A stretch of 5,169 nucleotides of DNA from the NCBI GenBank assembly GCA_964633225.1, contig CAZWFQ010000147.1:1-5169 (forward strand). Reading direction: 5' to 3'. This stretch comes from JAKQIM01 sp964633225 (GTDB lineage Bacteria; Chloroflexota; Anaerolineae; Anaerolineales; UBA4823). The position numbers were made by a program, and so were the translations under genes. The notes below the pieces were generated by a model. That model saw only the letters and a list, made by a program, of their open reading frames with translations, searched no databases and was not told the DNA's origin. Below, in pieces: positions 1 to 5,169 of this stretch (position 1 is the first letter of the stretch; each line of letters opens with the position of its first letter).

Positions 1-917
1 TCAAGGCTGAGGCCGCTGAAGCCCCGCCCAGCCCGGTCACTGAAGAAGAAGCTCCCGCCGCACCTGCCGAAGACCTGCCTGACTGGCTGAGCGAGGCCCT
101 GGAAGGCGAAGCTGTCGTCGCACCGGTAGAACTGCCAGCCGCCCCGGAAGCCGAAGTTGAACGGGTTGAAGATGTCCTTGCTGAAGAGATTTCTGCCGCA
201 CCTGCTGAAGACCTGCCCGTCGAGCTGGCACCCGCACCAGACGAAAAATTGCCCGATTGGCTGACCGAAGCGGTTTCGTCCGAGACCCCAGACCAGGTTT
301 CTGCTGAAGCTCTGCCTGGGACCCCGGCTGCCGAACCAGATCTGCCAGCCTGGATTTCACAAGAAGCCCCTGCCGCGCAGCCAGAGCCAGAAATGCCCGC
401 CTGGTTGACAAGACAGGCCTCCGCCGGACCGCTGGATATCAACACCGCCTCCCTATCTGAGCTGGAAGCGCTGCCTGGCATCGGCTTTGTAATGGCGCAG
501 AACATTCTGGCCTACCGGGCCACTTATGGCAATTTCAAAACCGTTGAAGAGCTAGAGAAGATCGCTGGCATAGGGCCAGACTTGATGAAAACGCTGAGCG
601 GCATAATCACCGCCCAAGCACCAGCCGAACAGCCAACCCGGGCTGCTGCCCTGACTGGCTTACCCGATGAAGATGCGTTGATCCAGGCCCGCCAGTCCCT
701 TGCAGATGGCAATGCAAGCCAGGCCAGCCAACATTACGCCCACCTGATCCGCACCGGCGTGAACGTAGACAAGGTGATTGCCGATCTGCAGGAGGCGCTC
801 TATCGCTATCCCGTAGATGTCAATATCTGGCAGACCCTGGGTGACGCTTACATGCGCACAGACAAACTAGATGAGGCCCTGGAGGCCTACTCCAAAGCAG
901 AAGACCTGCTAAGATAA
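1..917 (+). CDS. Partial (5' end missing) HhH / TPR protein with Pro-Ala-Glu-rich L-P-x-W-L repeats
   Basis: The reading frame is open from base 3 to the TAA at 915-917 (304 residues visible), so the start lies upstream. Residues 1-140 are rich in Ala, Pro and Glu and hold four short motifs: DLPDWLSEA (24-32), KLPDWLTEA (82-90), DLPAWISQEA (113-122) and EMPAWLTRQA (130-139). Residues 144-204 form a ComEA-type double helix-hairpin-helix (HHH_3-like): it opens LDINTAS and has hairpins LPGIG (157-161) and AGIG (188-191). Residues about 224-304 are TPR-like; the last unit (271-304) has the canonical W-x2-LG-x2-Y, then A, Y and A at consensus spacing. ComEA-type HhH modules usually bind DNA without sequence specificity and TPRs bind proteins, so a scaffold or adaptor is a fair guess, but the role is unknown. 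No membrane segment is visible in this part. ndk follows after 12 nt, suggesting co-transcription. Domain calls are confident; function is not. Confidence 0.85.
   Translation, partial: KAEAAEAPPSPVTEEEAPAAPAEDLPDWLSEALEGEAVVAPVELPAAPEAEVERVEDVLAEEISAAPAEDLPVELAPAPDEKLPDWLTEAVSSETPDQVSAEALPGTPAAEPDLPAWISQEAPAAQPEPEMPAWLTRQASAGPLDINTASLSELEALPGIGFVMAQNILAYRATYGNFKTVEELEKIAGIGPDLMKTLSGIITAQAPAEQPTRAAALTGLPDEDALIQARQSLADGNASQASQHYAHLIRTGVNVDKVIADLQEALYRYPVDVNIWQTLGDAYMRTDKLDEALEAYSKAEDLLR
57..217 (+). repeat. Imperfect direct repeat encoding AAPAEDLP, two copies
   Basis: Bases 57-79 and 195-217 match at 22 of 23 positions and both encode A-A-P-A-E-D-L-P in the same frame, 138 nt (46 codons) apart. 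The first copy runs on into the DWL motif. The second runs into VEL, so it looks like a decayed copy of the L-P-x-W-L unit. This suggests the low-complexity region grew by internal duplication. Confidence 0.7.
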
Positions 918-918
918 C

Positions 919-922
919 GAGG
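919..922 (+). promoter_or_regulatory. Shine-Dalgarno of ndk
   Basis: GAGG lies just after the upstream stop codon and 7 nt before the ATG at 930. It fixes the ndk start, which also matches the family N-terminus (M-E-R-T-L). Confidence 0.75.
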
Positions 923-929
923 ATTTTGA

Positions 930-1385
930 ATGGAAAGAACATTGGTACTTGTCAAACCCGACGCCGTACAACGCGGCCTGGTCGGAGAGGTGATTGTTCG
1001 CCTTGAGCGCCGCGGTTTATACCTGGTCGGCGCAAAATTCATGTCCGTCAGCCAGGAATTGGCCGAAACCCACTATGCCATCCATAAAAGCAAACCCTTT
1101 TATGCTGGCCTGATCCGCTACATCACCTCCGCCCCCGTGATGGCAATGGTCTGGGAAGGCCCGAACGCCATTGCCGCCGTCCGCCAGACAATGGGCGCCA
1201 CCAACCCCACCGAAGCTGCCCCCGGTTCGATCCGTCACGATTTCGCCCTCGAGGTGAGCCGTAATCTCACCCACGCCTCTGATTCGCCCGAAAATGGCGA
1301 AAAAGAAGTTGCCTTGTGGTTCAAACCAGAGGAATTGGTAAGCTGGTCACGCACCATCGACCACTGGATTCTTGGAAAAAATTAG
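930..1385 (+). CDS. ndk: Nucleoside diphosphate kinase
   Basis: This cytosolic enzyme transfers the gamma-phosphate of ATP to nucleoside diphosphates through a phosphohistidine intermediate, balancing NTP and dNTP pools. The 151-residue product is full length for the family. The catalytic His is H115 in NLTHASDSP, which fits the NDPK signature N-x2-H-[GA]-S-D. The other active-site residues are all present, with a constant offset of 3 from human NDPK numbering: K9, Y49, F57, R85, T91, R102 and N112. The N-terminus MERTLVLVKPDAVQRGLVGE is typical. The ATG has a good Shine-Dalgarno and lies 12 nt after the HhH/TPR gene, so it is probably the second gene of that transcript. A large inverted repeat begins 13 nt after its stop. 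Identity is near certain; the enzyme should be active. Confidence 0.98.
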   Translation: MERTLVLVKPDAVQRGLVGEVIVRLERRGLYLVGAKFMSVSQELAETHYAIHKSKPFYAGLIRYITSAPVMAMVWEGPNAIAAVRQTMGATNPTEAAPGSIRHDFALEVSRNLTHASDSPENGEKEVALWFKPEELVSWSRTIDHWILGKN

Positions 1386-1398
1386 CTTGTAGTAGTTG

Positions 1399-1451
1399 AT
1401 CAAGGTGGGGTTTGGCGATCGCACAAAGCCTTCGCTAAACCCCACCTTGAT
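1399..1451. repeat. Long inverted repeat / hairpin between ndk and the radical SAM gene
   Basis: Bases 1399-1413 and 1437-1451 are perfect 15-base reverse complements (left arm ATCAAGGTGGGGTTT). Pairing continues inward through 1414-1418 with 1432-1436, with one G-U pair, giving about 20 paired positions round a 13-nt loop (1419-1431). In RNA this would be a very stable hairpin 13 nt after the ndk stop, so it may end the ndk transcript. However, only three Ts follow directly, which is poor for a Rho-independent terminator. Its right arm lies beside the next promoter, so it could also be a dyad operator or a copy of a dispersed palindromic repeat. The structure is certain; the role is not. Confidence 0.85.
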
Positions 1452-1455
1452 TTGC

Positions 1456-1464
1456 TGGTATACT
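1456..1464 (+). promoter_or_regulatory. Putative extended -10 promoter of the radical SAM gene pair
   Basis: TGG directly followed by TATACT (1459-1464, 5 of 6 to TATAAT) makes an extended -10 element. No good -35 lies 16-18 bases upstream, where the right arm of the inverted repeat sits, as expected for an extended -10 type. Transcription would start near 1471, giving a very short leader before the ATG at 1483. Confidence 0.5.
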
Positions 1465-1473
1465 GTTTCTATT

Positions 1474-1478
1474 GAGGT
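1474..1478 (+). promoter_or_regulatory. Shine-Dalgarno that decides the radical SAM start
   Basis: GAGGT lies 5 nt (counted from GAGG) before the ATG at 1483. It favours that start over the in-frame TTG at 1396, which has no such site and would translate through the inverted repeat. Confidence 0.7.
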
Positions 1479-1482
1479 CTTA

Positions 1483-3387
1483 ATGGTACTTTCGCCTGAA
1501 GAAATCTACTCGCGCCTGGAGCGCATCCTGCCCACCGTTCAAAAGCCTGGCCGTTATACTGGCGGCGAATTGAACCAGGTGGTAAAAGATTGGCACACCA
1601 CCCCAACCCGCCTGGCCCTGCTCTTCCCGGATATTTACGACATTGGCATGTCAAACCTGGGATTGGCGGTGCTGTACGACCAGGTCAACCAACGCGCAGA
1701 TGCATTGGCTGAACGCGCCTATTTGCCTTGGATCGACATGGAAACCGCCATGCGCCAGGCTGGCATTCCGCTGTATTCACTCGAGACACGCCATGCCCTG
1801 GCTGATTTCGACATCCTGGGATTATCCCTGCCTTACGAAACCATCTACACCAACGCCCTGAATGCCCTCAACCTGGCAGGTATCCCACTCTTCGCCACCG
1901 AACGCAATGCCAGCCATCCTCTGGTAATCGCAGGTGGTCATGCCGCTTTTAACCCTGAGCCCATGCATGCCTTCATTGATGCATTTGTCATCGGCGAGGG
2001 AGAAGAAGTGATTCACGACATCATCCAGGCCCACCAGGCCTGGAAGCAAAGCCAACTTCATCGCGCCGAGCTGCTCCACAGCTTATCCAAGATCTGGGGC
2101 GTATACGTCCCGACATTTTACGAACCCCACTACTTACCAGATGGCACCATCGAACGCATCGAGCGCCTGGATGATCACGCCCCCCTTCCGGTGCTCAAAC
2201 GGATCGTACCTGTCTTGCCGCCCGCGCCCACGCGCTTCATTGTCCCCTACATTGATACCGTCCACAACCGCGTCCCTGTAGAGATCATGCGGGGATGCAC
2301 GCGCGGCTGTCGTTTTTGCCATGCCGGCATGATCAATCGCCCTGTGCGCCAGCGCGGGGTTGAAGAGGTGGTCAACACCATCGAAGCCGCCCTCCGTCAC
2401 ACTGGTTACGAAGAAGTTGGCTTGCTCTCACTCTCGTCTTCCGACTATACGCATATTGTCGAGTTGGTCAAGACAGTTGGAGAACGCTTTGCCGGCAAAC
2501 ACCTGTCAGTATCCCTTCCATCCTTACGCATCGAGACTTTTTCGATTGAGCTAATGGACGCTCTGCGCGATTCCCGCCGTGGCGGCTTTACCCTGGCCCC
2601 TGAAGCCGCCAGCGAGCGCATGCGCTCTATCATCAATAAGCCTGTCAGCACAGACCAACTGCTAGAGACCGCCCGCCAGGTTTACGGCCGCGGCTGGACC
2701 ACCCTCAAGCTTTATTTCATGATCGGGCATCCATCCGAAACCATTGATGACGTGCAAGCTATTGCTGACCTGTGCAAAGCTGTCTTGGCGGAAGGCCGCA
2801 AAGTGATTGGGCGGCGCGCCCGCCTCAATCCCGGCGTCAGCACCTTCATCCCCAAGCCCCACACCCCCTTCCAGTGGGTGTCTTGCGATACCCTCGAGCA
2901 GATCCAGGCCAAACAAGTCCTGCTAAAACACGAATTGCGCGACCGCGATATCAAGCTTACCTGGACCAATCCCCAAGAAACAATGCTGGAGGCCTGGCTT
3001 TCGCGCGGCGACCGGCGCATGGCCCAGGTCATCTTCCGCGCCTGGCAGAAAGGCGCCAAATTTGACGCCTGGCAAGAACATTTCAATTACCAGGCCTGGC
3101 AAGAAGCCTTTACAGAAACTGGCTTGGATCCAACCTTCTACACCCACCGCAGCCGCCCAATTGATGAAATCTTCCCTTGGGAACACATCAGCACCGGCGT
3201 GAACCGCAAATACCTGACGGAAGACTACCTCATGAGCCTGAGCGGCGAGACGCGCATTGACTGCCGCCAACACTGCTTTGCTTGCGGCATTTTGCCCACC
3301 TTTAACGATTTGCGCCGCCAACACCCAGGTGAAGCCTGGCAGTGCCCCGAAGTAAAAACCAACAAAGTGACCGTCATCCAGGGATAG
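1483..3387 (+). CDS. Radical SAM protein with B12-binding-like N-terminal domain (TIGR03960 type)
   Basis: The product has 634 residues. The N-terminal third resembles the cobalamin-binding fold of B12-dependent radical SAM enzymes: PDIYDIGMSNLG (49-60), GGHAAFNPEP (151-160) and GEGEE (171-175). The expected D-x-H-x-x-G reads D50-x-Y52-x-x-G55, so the His that would ligate cobalt is Tyr. The radical SAM core has the 4Fe-4S motif C272-x3-C276-x2-C279 (CTRGCRFC), followed by GFTLAPEAA (368-376) and YFMIGHPSET (411-420), all typical of this family. A second C-x3-C-x2-C (C594, C598, C601) lies near the C-terminus, with one more Cys in AWQCPEV. The family is known for being adjacent or fused to TIGR03936/DUF2344, and that gene follows after 2 nt. 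The substrate is not established as far as I know; RNA or protein modification is only a guess. The start is the ATG with a GAGGT site; an upstream in-frame TTG at 1396 is less likely. Confidence 0.93.
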   Translation: MVLSPEEIYSRLERILPTVQKPGRYTGGELNQVVKDWHTTPTRLALLFPDIYDIGMSNLGLAVLYDQVNQRADALAERAYLPWIDMETAMRQAGIPLYSLETRHALADFDILGLSLPYETIYTNALNALNLAGIPLFATERNASHPLVIAGGHAAFNPEPMHAFIDAFVIGEGEEVIHDIIQAHQAWKQSQLHRAELLHSLSKIWGVYVPTFYEPHYLPDGTIERIERLDDHAPLPVLKRIVPVLPPAPTRFIVPYIDTVHNRVPVEIMRGCTRGCRFCHAGMINRPVRQRGVEEVVNTIEAALRHTGYEEVGLLSLSSSDYTHIVELVKTVGERFAGKHLSVSLPSLRIETFSIELMDALRDSRRGGFTLAPEAASERMRSIINKPVSTDQLLETARQVYGRGWTTLKLYFMIGHPSETIDDVQAIADLCKAVLAEGRKVIGRRARLNPGVSTFIPKPHTPFQWVSCDTLEQIQAKQVLLKHELRDRDIKLTWTNPQETMLEAWLSRGDRRMAQVIFRAWQKGAKFDAWQEHFNYQAWQEAFTETGLDPTFYTHRSRPIDEIFPWEHISTGVNRKYLTEDYLMSLSGETRIDCRQHCFACGILPTFNDLRRQHPGEAWQCPEVKTNKVTVIQG

Positions 3388-3389
3388 CC

Positions 3390-4016
3390 ATGCGCATTCG
3401 AATTACCTTCTCTAAAACCGAGGCCATGCGTTACACTGGCCACCTCGACCTGCATCGCACCTGGGAGCGCACCTTTCGCCGCGCCGCCCTGCCCCTGGCG
3501 TACAGCCAGGGTTTTCATCCCCAGCCCCGCCTGAACCTGGCCTGCGCCTTGCCCCTTGGCTTCACCAGCCAATGCGAACTGCTGGATGCCTGGCTAGAAA
3601 TTGATCTGCCGCTGGCTGAAATCGAAATCACGCTTGCCCCGGCTCTGCCGCCTGGGCTCACGATCCTATCCATGGCCCAGGTCGACAACCATGCCCCTGC
3701 CCTGCAAACCCAGGTGCAGTCTGCCGACTATGCCATCACACTTTTGGATGCGCCCGTTGATCTCGACGAGCGTTTAGCCACCCTGCTTTCTGCCGCCCAG
3801 GTCTTGCGCCAGCGGCGCGGCAAAGATTACGATCTTCGCCCATTGATCGAGCGCCTGGAATACGCCCCTGTTGTGCCCGGGGATCTGCCGTGCTTGTCTG
3901 TCTGCCTGGCCGCCCGCGAGGGTGCCACAGGCCGCCCCGAGGAACTGCTGGCCGCCCTGGACATCCCCTTTGAAAATACACGCGTCCACCGCACCATGTT
4001 ATATGGCATCCAATAA
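3390..4016 (+). CDS. TIGR03936 / DUF2344 radical-SAM-associated protein
   Basis: This 208-residue protein is the usual partner of the preceding radical SAM protein; in many bacteria the two are one polypeptide. Diagnostic stretches are MRIRITFSKTEAMRY at the N-terminus, GHLDL (17-21), SQGFHPQPR (39-47) and LPLG (54-57), and the C-terminus ends in the family-like RVHRTMLY. No membrane segment or signal peptide is visible, so it is probably cytosolic. Its biochemical role is not established; the strict pairing suggests a subunit or substrate-presenting partner of the radical SAM enzyme, which is inference. The ATG is 2 nt after the upstream stop and a GGGA site (3381-3384) lies inside the end of the upstream gene, so translation is probably coupled. 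A GTG at 3342 in the same frame would overlap the upstream gene and adds nothing family-like. Confidence 0.92.
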   Translation: MRIRITFSKTEAMRYTGHLDLHRTWERTFRRAALPLAYSQGFHPQPRLNLACALPLGFTSQCELLDAWLEIDLPLAEIEITLAPALPPGLTILSMAQVDNHAPALQTQVQSADYAITLLDAPVDLDERLATLLSAAQVLRQRRGKDYDLRPLIERLEYAPVVPGDLPCLSVCLAAREGATGRPEELLAALDIPFENTRVHRTMLYGIQ

Positions 4017-4024
4017 CCAATCCC

Positions 4025-4053
4025 TTGCCCGGCTTGGGTTGTTGTGCTAGACT
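4025..4053 (+). promoter_or_regulatory. Putative sigma70-type promoter of the PrsW gene
   Basis: TTGCCC (4025-4030, 4 of 6 to TTGACA) and TAGACT (4048-4053, 4 of 6 to TATAAT) are separated by exactly 17 bases, and TGC directly before the -10 adds an extended -10 element. Transcription would begin near 4060, about 23 nt before the ATG. This suggests prsW is transcribed separately from the radical SAM pair. Confidence 0.55.
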
Positions 4054-4072
4054 ATTCACACATCCTCTGAAC

Positions 4073-4078
4073 GGAGGT
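4073..4078 (+). promoter_or_regulatory. Strong Shine-Dalgarno of the PrsW gene
   Basis: GGAGGT, a near-full match to the anti-SD, lies 4 nt before the ATG at 4083 and fixes the start. It is the strongest ribosome binding site in the window. Confidence 0.8.
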
Positions 4079-4082
4079 CCCT

Positions 4083-5081
4083 ATGGACTTTCTCGGCATA
4101 CTACTTTCAATCTTCTTTGGCTTTGTCCCCATGTTCATCTTTGCAGTGATCATCTATTGGATGGATCGCTACGAAAAGGAACCCAAATTGCTATTAATGG
4201 GCGTCTTCATCTGGGGCGCAGTAGTAGCTGCCGGTGCTGCTTTTATCATTAACAGCATATTTGGGGTCGGCGTTTACGTCTTTACCCAATCCGATGCCAT
4301 CACCGAAGCCACCACCGGCATTATCAGCGCCCCGATCGTAGAAGAAGCCCTGAAAGGCCTGGCAGTTCTCATCGTCTTCTTGTTGTTTCGCAAGGAATTT
4401 GACTCGATCATGGATGGGATCGCCTACGCCGCCATTACCGCCCTGGGCTTTGCCGCCACCGAAAATGCGTTCTACATTTACTCCTATGGTTGGGCAGAGG
4501 CCGGCGTCAGTGGAATGCTTTGGCTGGTCTTTGTGCGCGTCATCCTGGTTGGCTGGCAGCACCCCTTCTACACCGCCTTCACCGGCATTGGGTTAGCCTA
4601 CAATCGCCTATCGCGCAATATCCTGGTCAAGCTGGCAGCTCCCGTGATTGGATTCTCCATCGCCATGTTCACGCATGCCATGCACAACACCATGGCTACC
4701 TTTTTAGAAGGACTCGGCGGCCTGGCCTTCAGCACCCTGGTAGACTGGAGCGGCTGGGTGGTTATGTTCCTGTTCATCCTGTGGGCGGTATCCCGCGAGC
4801 GAGGCTGGCTGATCACCCACCTGCGCGAAGAAGTGGCGCTGGGCGTGATGACCGTGCCCCAATATCGCGTAGCCTGTTCGGCCTGGGCGCAAACCTCCGC
4901 CCGTACCAATGCCCTCTTCGCAGGCAATTACAGCACAGTCAGCCGCTTTTACCAGGTCTGCGCTGAACTGGCCTTCAAGAAACAGCAGCGCACCATCCAG
5001 GGTGAAGAAGAAGGCAACACCCCCATCATTGAGCGCCTGCGAGCCGAGCTTGCCAGCCTATCCCCACGAGTGCGCACATAG
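4083..5081 (+). CDS. PrsW-family intramembrane metalloprotease (M82)
   Basis: This is a 332-residue polytopic membrane protein with roughly eight hydrophobic segments between residues 4 and 236, then a hydrophilic tail of about 95 residues that is probably cytosolic. Family motifs are all present: P84-x2-E87-E88-x2-K91 (APIVEEALKG), D107-x3-D111-G, A-x-E127-N128 with an aromatic run after it, H160 in GWQHPFYTAF, and H198/H201 in HAMHNT. The Glu and His residues are the expected metal and catalytic ligands. The best-studied member, Bacillus subtilis PrsW, makes the site-1 cut of the anti-sigma factor RsiW. No sigma/anti-sigma pair is visible here, so the substrate is unknown, and the family also includes members with other or unknown roles. 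It has its own likely promoter and strong Shine-Dalgarno, so it is probably a single-gene unit. The tail (residues 237-332) resembles those of related actinobacterial and chloroflexotal members. Confidence 0.9.
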   Translation: MDFLGILLSIFFGFVPMFIFAVIIYWMDRYEKEPKLLLMGVFIWGAVVAAGAAFIINSIFGVGVYVFTQSDAITEATTGIISAPIVEEALKGLAVLIVFLLFRKEFDSIMDGIAYAAITALGFAATENAFYIYSYGWAEAGVSGMLWLVFVRVILVGWQHPFYTAFTGIGLAYNRLSRNILVKLAAPVIGFSIAMFTHAMHNTMATFLEGLGGLAFSTLVDWSGWVVMFLFILWAVSRERGWLITHLREEVALGVMTVPQYRVACSAWAQTSARTNALFAGNYSTVSRFYQVCAELAFKKQQRTIQGEEEGNTPIIERLRAELASLSPRVRT

Positions 5082-5092
5082 CGCCTGAAACG

Positions 5093-5101
5093 TGGTAAAA
5101 T
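5093..5101 (+). promoter_or_regulatory. Putative extended -10 promoter of the tRNA-Arg gene
   Basis: TGG directly followed by TAAAAT (5096-5101, 5 of 6 to TATAAT) lies 13 nt before the tRNA. The -35 position falls at the end of the PrsW gene and matches weakly. Transcription would start near 5108, leaving a short 5' leader for RNase P to remove. Confidence 0.5.
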
Positions 5102-5114
5102 TGTCCCGCTTAAG

Positions 5115-5169
5115 GCCCCTGTAGCTCAGTGGACAGAGCGTTGGCCTCCGGAGCCAAAGAGCAGGATTC
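5115..5169 (+). tRNA. tRNA-Arg(CCG), 3' end cut by the window
   Basis: The acceptor 5' strand is GCCCCTG (5115-5121), followed by T8-A9. The D stem GCTC (5124-5127) pairs with GAGC (5136-5139) round a loop with GG and A20, an arginine identity base in bacteria. The anticodon stem TTGGC (5141-5145) pairs with GCCAA (5153-5157) round CTCCGGA, giving anticodon CCG (5148-5150), which reads CGG arginine codons. The variable loop is short and the sequence stops in the T arm at TTC (about position 56). The remaining T arm and the acceptor 3' strand, expected to contain CAGGGGC, lie outside the window. Confidence 0.93.

Noticed and set aside
249..251. TTG as the start of the HhH/TPR gene
   Set aside because: The same frame is open to the window's left edge and holds another copy of the L-P-x-W-L motif and the AAPAEDLP repeat upstream, so the gene continues to the left.
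37..411. 124-residue open frame on the minus strand opposite the HhH/TPR gene
   Set aside because: It is a shadow of the GC-rich low-complexity region: Arg/Gln/Leu-rich, with no recognisable domain and no ribosome binding site that I can see.
1415..1422. GCGATCGC palindrome, identical to the cyanobacterial HIP1 octamer
   Set aside because: One copy of an 8-base palindrome is not evidence of HIP1 repeats or of cyanobacterial origin; I saw no other copies here.
1447..1452. TTGATT as a -35 box for the radical SAM promoter
   Set aside because: It lies only 6 bases before the -10 hexamer, far short of the 16-18 needed, and is part of the inverted repeat arm.
1396..1482. In-frame TTG start that would add 29 residues to the radical SAM protein
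   Set aside because: No Shine-Dalgarno precedes it, it would translate through the inverted repeat and the promoter, and the family N-terminus matches the ATG at 1483 with GAGGT before it.
2923..3324. 133-residue minus-strand open frame inside the radical SAM gene
   Set aside because: It lies wholly opposite well-conserved coding sequence and resembles no family I know. Other minus-strand frames in the window were dropped for the same reason.
4018..4041. Weak hairpin after the DUF2344 gene as a terminator
   Set aside because: Only three G-C pairs plus a few pairs past a bulge can form, and no T-run follows, so I do not call a terminator.
4025..4252. 75-residue + strand open frame before and into prsW
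   Set aside because: It starts at a TTG that is part of the likely -35 box and overlaps prsW out of frame, with no Shine-Dalgarno.
4490..4966. 158-residue + strand open frame inside the PrsW gene
   Set aside because: It is Arg/Pro/His-rich out-of-frame translation of the PrsW gene, with no domain or start signals.

Overview
The window looks like ordinary chromosome from a bacterium, most likely Chloroflexota of the Anaerolineae type. That placement is inferred from three things: a Pro/Ala/Glu-rich TPR protein carrying repeated L-P-x-W-L motifs, which I associate from memory with that group; PrsW-type and radical SAM proteins of the style seen there; and moderately GC-rich sequence. No marker gene here proves it. 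All genes lie on the + strand, with short gaps and no mobile elements, CRISPR array or phage genes.

Layout. (1) Bases 1-917 are the 3' part of a gene whose start lies upstream. Its product has a low-complexity N-terminal region with four L/M-P-x-W-L/I motifs, then a ComEA-type helix-hairpin-helix pair, then C-terminal TPR repeats. (2) 930-1385 is ndk (nucleoside diphosphate kinase), 12 nt downstream and probably co-transcribed. (3) 1386-1482 is a gap with a long, near-perfect inverted repeat (arms 1399-1418 and 1432-1451) followed at once by an extended -10 promoter. (4) 1483-3387 is a radical SAM protein of the TIGR03960 type. (5) 3390-4016, two bases later, is its usual partner, the TIGR03936/DUF2344 protein. 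(6) 4017-4082 holds a sigma70-like promoter and a strong Shine-Dalgarno sequence. (7) 4083-5081 is a PrsW-family intramembrane metalloprotease. (8) A tRNA-Arg(CCG) gene starts at 5115 and is cut by the window end.

There appear to be four transcription units: HhH/TPR gene plus ndk; the radical SAM pair; prsW; tRNA-Arg. The radical SAM pair is the only clear functional partnership. The two proteins are adjacent or fused in many bacteria, but their reaction is, to my knowledge, not established. Nothing links ndk or the PrsW protein to them beyond proximity.

I see no convincing new multi-gene system. The points most worth a second look are the inverted repeat at 1399-1451, the odd domain combination in the first gene, and two features of the radical SAM protein: a Tyr in place of the cobalamin-ligand His, and a second C-x3-C-x2-C motif near its C-terminus.
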